NCBI GenBank assembly: GCA_030640155.1
Contig: DAOWJX010000265.1
Coordinates: 1 to 11,300 of the forward strand
DNA from: Candidatus Aegiribacteria sp.
GTDB taxonomy: Bacteria > Fermentibacterota > Fermentibacteria > Fermentibacterales > JCC-6
Length of the DNA stretch: 11,300 nucleotides
Direction: 5' to 3'
Below the pieces are notes generated by a model. That model saw only the letters and a list, made by a program, of their open reading frames with translations. It was not told the DNA's origin and made no database searches. Below are positions 7,477 to 11,300 of the stretch, one piece after another; the first letter of the stretch is position 1, and every line of letters starts with the position of its first letter. Position numbers and translations under genes: made by a program.

Positions 7477-8709
7477 ATGTTTTCAGATATATCAGGTTAC
7501 GTGCTGGAACTGCGAGAAGCTTTCAGCACCCATATAGTATTCGGAGTCGGGATTCTTCTCATGGGCAGCTATTTCATGGGCAGACTTGCGGAAAGAATGC
7601 GGCTTCCAGCAATTACCGGCTTCATACTTGCAGGTCTTCTCCTGGGTCCCTCATGCATTGGTCTTGTTCATGAAGACCTTGACGAGACCCTTGCTTCGAT
7701 AACCGAGATAGCCCTCGCACTTATCGCTCTGGTGATTGGGAGTGAATTCAGTCTGAAGAAACTCAGAACCATCGGCAAACCGGTGGTCACCATTACTCTG
7801 TTCCAGCTTTTCGGCGCATTCATACTTGTTACGACCGGCCTTGTTATTGCAGGAATGAGGCTGGAGTTCGCGGCAATTCTGGGAGCCATAGCATCTGCAA
7901 CAGCACCGGCGGCAACGGTCGCGATTATAAGAGAACTCAAGGCAAGGGGACCGTTTGTGGACTACCTCTATGGAGTCGTAGCTCTTGATGACGCAGGATG
8001 CGTACTGCTATTTGCAGCTGTTACGGCTATTGCCGGTAATTCCCTGGGATCAGCAGCCGGCCTTGTTCATTCGATTTTCCATGCTGTTATTGAGATTTTC
8101 TCATCACTTGTACTCGGGGCATTTGCAGGATGGCTCCTGCATCTCCTGACCCGAAAAAGAAGAAGAACCAACGAAGTCCTGATAATATTACTCGGTGTAA
8201 TACTCATACTTTCAGCGGTCTGTAACAGTTTCCATCTCAGCGCACTTCTTGCCAGTATGGCTGCCGGTGCTGTCATGGCAAATCTTTCAAGGAAAACCCA
8301 CCGGATAATAAATACTCTCGACTCAATTTCCCCGCCTCTGTACGCAGCCTTTTTTGCGATTGCCGGTACAGAACTGAATATATCCGTCATGACATCTCAT
8401 CATATCCTGCTCATGGGTGGGATTTTCGTGCTGGCCAGAGCTGCAGGAAAGATTGCAGGAGTACATATTGGAGCATCGGCAGCTCATTCGGATCCTCTAA
8501 TCAAGAAATACCTTGGATTTGGAATGCTTCCACAGGCTGGAGTAGCTATAGGTCTTGTACTGTTTCTTGATACGATGCCATATTTTGCGATAAATCGAGA
8601 AATCACCGCAACTTTGATAAACATTGTACTGTTCTCTGTACTTTTTAATGAACTTACCGGGCCGCCGCTTTCAAGATATTCCGTGGTGCGCGGCGCCAAA
8701 TTGGAGTAA
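7477..8709 (+). CDS. Cation/proton antiporter of the CPA (Na+/H+ exchanger) superfamily
   Basis: 410 residues from ATG 7477, which has GGGAGG at 7467-7472. An in-frame TTG at 7426 would add 17 non-hydrophobic residues and is less likely. The protein is almost wholly membrane-embedded, with roughly 11-12 hydrophobic segments. Visible family features are GFILAGLLLGP (48-58), the unwound-helix-like TAPAAT (142-147), a paired-aspartate ALDDA (D171, D172) at the expected ion-binding site, FFAIAGTELN (292-301), RAAGKIAG (321-328), and LPQAGVAIGL (351-360). It should exchange H+ for Na+ or K+ across the inner membrane. The paired acidic residues are the pattern linked to electrogenic members; the ion cannot be named from sequence. 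It lacks the C-terminal TrkA-N/RCK domain of Kef-type proteins, and the adjacent EIIA gene (2 nt away) may supply regulation instead. Confidence 0.88.
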   Translation: MFSDISGYVLELREAFSTHIVFGVGILLMGSYFMGRLAERMRLPAITGFILAGLLLGPSCIGLVHEDLDETLASITEIALALIALVIGSEFSLKKLRTIGKPVVTITLFQLFGAFILVTTGLVIAGMRLEFAAILGAIASATAPAATVAIIRELKARGPFVDYLYGVVALDDAGCVLLFAAVTAIAGNSLGSAAGLVHSIFHAVIEIFSSLVLGAFAGWLLHLLTRKRRRTNEVLIILLGVILILSAVCNSFHLSALLASMAAGAVMANLSRKTHRIINTLDSISPPLYAAFFAIAGTELNISVMTSHHILLMGGIFVLARAAGKIAGVHIGASAAHSDPLIKKYLGFGMLPQAGVAIGLVLFLDTMPYFAINREITATLINIVLFSVLFNELTGPPLSRYSVVRGAKLE

Positions 8710-8711
8710 TA

Positions 8712-9542
8712 ATGGATATTTCCAAATACCTTTCACCGGAATCCTGCACAATCGATCTTGCGGGAAAAACAAAGGAAGAAGTTATCAGAAGCCTTGCTGA
8801 ACTTATCGAAAAAAACCCTGACGCTGCCGGAGTAGATCTGGAAAGCATCGAACAAGGTCTCCTGGAAAGAGAAAAAATGGGATCCACAGGTTTCGGCAAG
8901 GGAATCGCGATTCCCCACTGCAAGGTAGAAGGGATGAAGGATTTTGTACTGGCTCTGGGTATTTCAAACAGGGGTGTGCCGTTCGATGCTATGGACAAAA
9001 GAAGTGTGCACGTATTCTGTGCTATAGTAGGCCCGCCTGAAGATCCGGAAATGCATCTGAGGCTCCTTGCGGCAGCCAGCAGAGTACTCGGCGCAGGCAA
9101 ATCCAGATACGAACTGCTGAGCAGTTCAACCCCGTATGCCCTCAGAGAAGCCTTCCTTTATCACGCCACTCCGGCAACTGCCATTGATTCCTGCAAGGAC
9201 AAAACCTTTAACCGGCTTATGCTTATAATTGTTCAGGAGGACGAAGTCTACAATGACATAATCGAGCTCTTTCTTGAAATGGGGCTTCCAGGGGCCATAA
9301 CCCATGAGGGAAACCTTATGAGTCAAATCCTTTCCGGAGCGCCAGTTTTTGCGGGATTTCTTGATGTTCTCGGCAGTTCCCAGCCTGAACCCAGAACCAT
9401 TCTCGCGCTCGTTCCCGCTGATACCCTCGATGAAATGATAGCTTCAATCGAGGAGATTACCGGAGATTTGGAGAATCATCGGGGAGCCTGCATTATAGTA
9501 CTGTCGCCTGACATAGTAAGAGGATCACTGGAAACGATATAA
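8712..9542 (+). CDS. PTS EIIA (PtsN-like) domain fused to a PII-like C-terminal domain; probable antiporter regulator
   Basis: 276 residues. Residues 1-150 are a fructose/mannitol/nitrogen-type EIIA domain: LLEREKMGSTGFGKGIAIPHCKVEGM (51-75) contains the phosphorylatable histidine, H69, and DPEMHLRLLAAASRVL (111-126) is also typical. Residues about 166-276 are not EIIA. They read as beta-alpha-beta-beta-alpha-beta: LMLIIVQ, VYNDIIELFLEMG, GAITHEG, RTILALVP, a TLDEMIASIEEITGDL helix, GACIIVLSPD. That order is reminiscent of PII/GlnB or related ferredoxin-like sensor domains; this part is inference from pattern only. There is no EIIB or EIIC nearby, so sugar transport is unlikely and a PTS-Ntr-style regulatory role is favoured. 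The gene starts 2 nt after the antiporter stop, with GGAG at 8703-8706, so the two are co-translated. The partner kinase (EI/HPr) must lie elsewhere. Confidence 0.85.
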   Translation: MDISKYLSPESCTIDLAGKTKEEVIRSLAELIEKNPDAAGVDLESIEQGLLEREKMGSTGFGKGIAIPHCKVEGMKDFVLALGISNRGVPFDAMDKRSVHVFCAIVGPPEDPEMHLRLLAAASRVLGAGKSRYELLSSSTPYALREAFLYHATPATAIDSCKDKTFNRLMLIIVQEDEVYNDIIELFLEMGLPGAITHEGNLMSQILSGAPVFAGFLDVLGSSQPEPRTILALVPADTLDEMIASIEEITGDLENHRGACIIVLSPDIVRGSLETI

Positions 9543-9574
9543 ATCCAGTTAATGAACTGATAGGAAGTGAAATC

Positions 9575-11023
9575 ATGGCCGATTTGTCGCAAAATATGGA
9601 TGACCTTTTCGGAAGAATACGGGAGAATAATTTATGGAGACAGAGGAAATGCGTAAATCTCATTCCCTCCGAGAATACTCCCAGCCCTCTTGTTAAGATC
9701 TGCGAATTATGCGATCCGGCCGGCAGATACGCTGAGCATAAAAGAATGAAGGGCAGGGACGTATATTTCTATCACGGAACTGATTTCATCAGAAAAATAG
9801 AGGAAGAGGTCGGAGAAGCGATAAAGGAGTATTTCCAGTGTTCGGAAGCTGAACTGAGAACTATTAGCGGACAAATGGCAAATGAAGTCATATTCGAAGG
9901 AGTGACCAAATTCGTGAACCGCTCCACTCCGGATGGTACATTCAGAAAACTCCGCGCCGTTATGAATAACAATCTGGGGCTTGGAGGTCATCTGTCCAGC
10001 CAGCCCTTCGGAGCACTTTTCAATTTCGTAGATATCAATCCTGAAACGAACAAGGAGAACTGCGTCAATTTCCCTGTGATGGAGAGTAATCCGTACAGGA
10101 TAGACGTACCTAAGATGCTGGAGACTGTGCGACGTGTTCGCCCGGAGCTTGTTATCTTCGGAAAAAGCATGTTCCTCTATCCCGAACCGGTCAAGGAAAT
10201 GGCTGACGAGGTGGCCGACTGGGAAGACAGACCGGTTATCATGTACGATATGGCTCATGTACTCGGGATCTATGGTGCATTCCAGGCTCCGCTTACAGAC
10301 GGTGCGGATGTTGTCACAGGATCAACCCATAAGACATTTTTCGGACCGCAGCGGGGTGTAATAGTCAGCAACATGGCAAAGAAAACTCCCCTGCGAAAAC
10401 TCTGGCTTGATATCACAAGCAGAGCTTTCCCGGGCAGCACGAGCAACCATCATCTCGCCACCCTGCTTGGGCTTCTTGTTGCAACAACCGAAATAAACGA
10501 ATTCAAGGATGAGTATCAGAACAGGATTCTGTCGAACGCCAGAGCTTTCGCAAAATACCTTGCAGATAACGGACTCATGGTTGAGGGTGATCCCGCTGAC
10601 GGATACACGCATACGCATCAGGTGGTAATCCGGGTGTCGGAACACGGAGAAGGCTCAGAAATTGCAGACCGCCTTCAGGCAAATAACATCATAGTCAATT
10701 ACCAGGCACTTCCAGACGACGAAACTTTCCTCTCCTCAAGTGGTATCCGGACCGGTGTATCCGAAATGACCAGATATGGAATGAATGAAGACGATTTCGG
10801 CACTCTGGCGGAACTCATGGCCAGGATAATCCTAAAGAACGAAGATGTTGCCGATGAAGTAGCCGATTTCAGGAAGAAATACACAATAATGCGCTACACA
10901 CTGCCGCTTGAAGAAAGCATCAGGCTTGCTTCAGGTGCCCTTGAATCAGCATTCCCTACAGGAGACTACGCAAAACTCTTCGCCGATAACCTCCGAAATC
11001 TGGGGGCCGGGGCTAACATCTAA
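9575..11023 (+). CDS. glyA: Serine hydroxymethyltransferase-family PLP enzyme, long divergent form
   Basis: 482 residues against about 417 for E. coli GlyA. Family landmarks are present in order: VNLIPSENTPSPLV (28-40), GRYAEH (50-55, with the Tyr and Glu of YAE), GLGGHLSS (135-142, H139), YDMAHVLG (224-231, D225 and H228), the PLP-lysine motif STHKTFFGP (250-258, K253), FPGS (285-288), and the carboxylate-binding arginine in SSGIRTGVSEMTR (388-400, R392). It would convert serine and THF to glycine and methylene-THF, or a related aldol reaction. Differences from GlyA: about four extra residues before the catalytic tyrosine region, YYGG replaced by FYHG (65-68), GPRGG replaced by GPQRG, an extra stretch near 115-125, and a longer C-terminus. 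Start ATG with AGGAAG at 9562-9567. It follows the EIIA gene by 32 nt, so probably shares its transcript. An altered substrate or pterin is possible. Confidence 0.85.
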   Translation: MADLSQNMDDLFGRIRENNLWRQRKCVNLIPSENTPSPLVKICELCDPAGRYAEHKRMKGRDVYFYHGTDFIRKIEEEVGEAIKEYFQCSEAELRTISGQMANEVIFEGVTKFVNRSTPDGTFRKLRAVMNNNLGLGGHLSSQPFGALFNFVDINPETNKENCVNFPVMESNPYRIDVPKMLETVRRVRPELVIFGKSMFLYPEPVKEMADEVADWEDRPVIMYDMAHVLGIYGAFQAPLTDGADVVTGSTHKTFFGPQRGVIVSNMAKKTPLRKLWLDITSRAFPGSTSNHHLATLLGLLVATTEINEFKDEYQNRILSNARAFAKYLADNGLMVEGDPADGYTHTHQVVIRVSEHGEGSEIADRLQANNIIVNYQALPDDETFLSSSGIRTGVSEMTRYGMNEDDFGTLAELMARIILKNEDVADEVADFRKKYTIMRYTLPLEESIRLASGALESAFPTGDYAKLFADNLRNLGAGANI

Positions 11024-11041
11024 ACATTTTTAGTTTATCAG

Positions 11042-11078
11042 CGACAATTGATATTTCGGTCCGAATTTGAGATTGTCG
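11042..11078. repeat. Nested concentric palindrome upstream of a RAYT transposase (REP-like candidate)
   Basis: CGACAAT (11042-11048) and ATTGTCG (11072-11078) form a perfect 7-bp outer stem. TTCGG (11055-11059) and CCGAA (11061-11065) form an inner stem. Both are centred on the same base, T11060, giving a 37-nt imperfect hairpin with an internal loop. No T-tract follows, so it is a poor intrinsic terminator. Its position next to a REP-associated transposase makes a REP-type element a reasonable guess, but only one copy is visible here. The remaining spacer (11024-11041 and 11079-11128) shows nothing else I can support. Confidence 0.4.
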
Positions 11079-11128
11079 ATGAATATCTAATGAAAGGTAG
11101 TTTTAATTACTGCTTTTCTATTCAACAC

Positions 11129-11157
11129 TTGAAATGTATCTGATTTATGCGTACACT
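11129..11157 (+). promoter_or_regulatory. Putative promoter of the transposase gene
   Basis: TTGAAA (11129-11134, five of six to consensus), a 17-nt spacer, and TACACT (11152-11157, four of six). The expected transcription start is about 11164, the very A of the predicted ATG, so the message could be leaderless. Consistent with this, no ribosome binding site is seen upstream of that ATG. Confidence 0.4.
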
Positions 11158-11163
11158 CATAAT

Positions 11164-11300
11164 ATGAGCAGGCAATTGAGAATCGAATATCAGGGAGCCT
11201 TGTATCACGTTACCGCACGCGGTAACAGCAAGGCTACAATCTTTATTAATGATGATGACAGATACAAATTCCTTGATACCCTGGATAGCTGTGTAAAAGC
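11164..11300 (+). CDS. REP-associated tyrosine transposase (RAYT, IS200-like Y1 family), N-terminal fragment
   Basis: Forty-five codons are visible before the window ends: MSRQLRIEYQGALYHVTARG, then NSKATIFINDDDRYKFLDTL and DSCVK. The pattern R..R.EYpGALYHVTARGN followed by an IF.DD.DR..FL segment is the well-known N-terminus of Y1_Tnp/RAYT proteins, single-strand DNA endonucleases related to IS200/IS605 transposases and usually domesticated. The HUH motif and catalytic tyrosine lie beyond the edge, so integrity cannot be judged. ATG 11164 is chosen because it gives the standard family N-terminus. It sits inside a small dyad (CTCAT-AAT-ATGAG) and lacks a ribosome site. Confidence 0.88.
   Translation, partial: MSRQLRIEYQGALYHVTARGNSKATIFINDDDRYKFLDTLDSCVK

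Noticed and set aside
8654..9100. 148-codon open frame on the minus strand
   Set aside because: It is antisense to the antiporter/EIIA junction, where both plus-strand genes have clear domains and ribosome sites.
8712..9185. EIIA as part of a sugar-uptake PTS
   Set aside because: No EIIB, EIIC, HPr or sugar-metabolism gene is adjacent; the neighbour is an ion antiporter, so a regulatory role fits better.
9707..10258. 183-codon open frame on the minus strand
   Set aside because: It is antisense to the SHMT-family gene and its translation is not protein-like; it is a shadow of the coding frame.
11021..11078. Intrinsic terminator after the SHMT-family gene
   Set aside because: TAAAC/GTTTA at 11021-11037 is a weak AT stem, and the stronger nested palindrome has no following T-tract. 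Neither meets the usual pattern.

Overview
The window reads as a compact stretch of chromosome from a diderm (outer-membrane) bacterium. The envelope genes (a BamA start, and a LolC/LolD lipoprotein-release ABC system) require an outer membrane. TGA is used as an ordinary stop and is also read by the RF2 encoded here, so the standard bacterial code applies. Base composition is moderate, with no obvious compositional break between genes. The order prfB-lysS-lolC-lolD-clpC-bamA resembles what I recall from FCB-type and related candidate phyla, but that placement is inference, not something the sequence proves.

Positions 1-7332, minus strand: a tight run transcribed leftwards, prfB, lysS, lolC, lolD, clpC, bamA (the last truncated by the window edge). 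Most junctions overlap or lie within 2 nt: 2 nt between prfB and lysS, a 4-nt GTGA overlap between lysS and lolC, an 8-nt overlap between lolC and lolD, and a 4-nt overlap between clpC and bamA, which starts at TTG. The only real gap is 122 nt before clpC. It holds a perfect 7-bp inverted repeat and a very strong ribosome binding site, so clpC-bamA may have its own control point. prfB carries the classic RF2 programmed +1 frameshift. Its true start lies 118 nt upstream of the first ATG of the long frame.

Positions 7333-7476: a divergent intergenic region with a plausible rightward promoter (TTGACC-N17-TATTCT).

Positions 7477-11023, plus strand: a CPA-type cation/proton antiporter, then 2 nt later a protein joining a PTS EIIA (PtsN-like) domain to a C-terminal domain with a predicted PII/ferredoxin-like fold, then 32 nt later a long, divergent serine hydroxymethyltransferase-family enzyme. 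The antiporter and EIIA pair look like a transporter with its own phosphorylation- and ligand-responsive regulator. This is the most interesting functional idea in the window.

Positions 11024-11300: a 140-nt spacer with a concentric nested palindrome and a promoter-like element, followed by the start of a REP-associated (RAYT/IS200-like, Y1 family) transposase that runs off the window. I saw no tRNA, rRNA, CRISPR array or complete insertion sequence.
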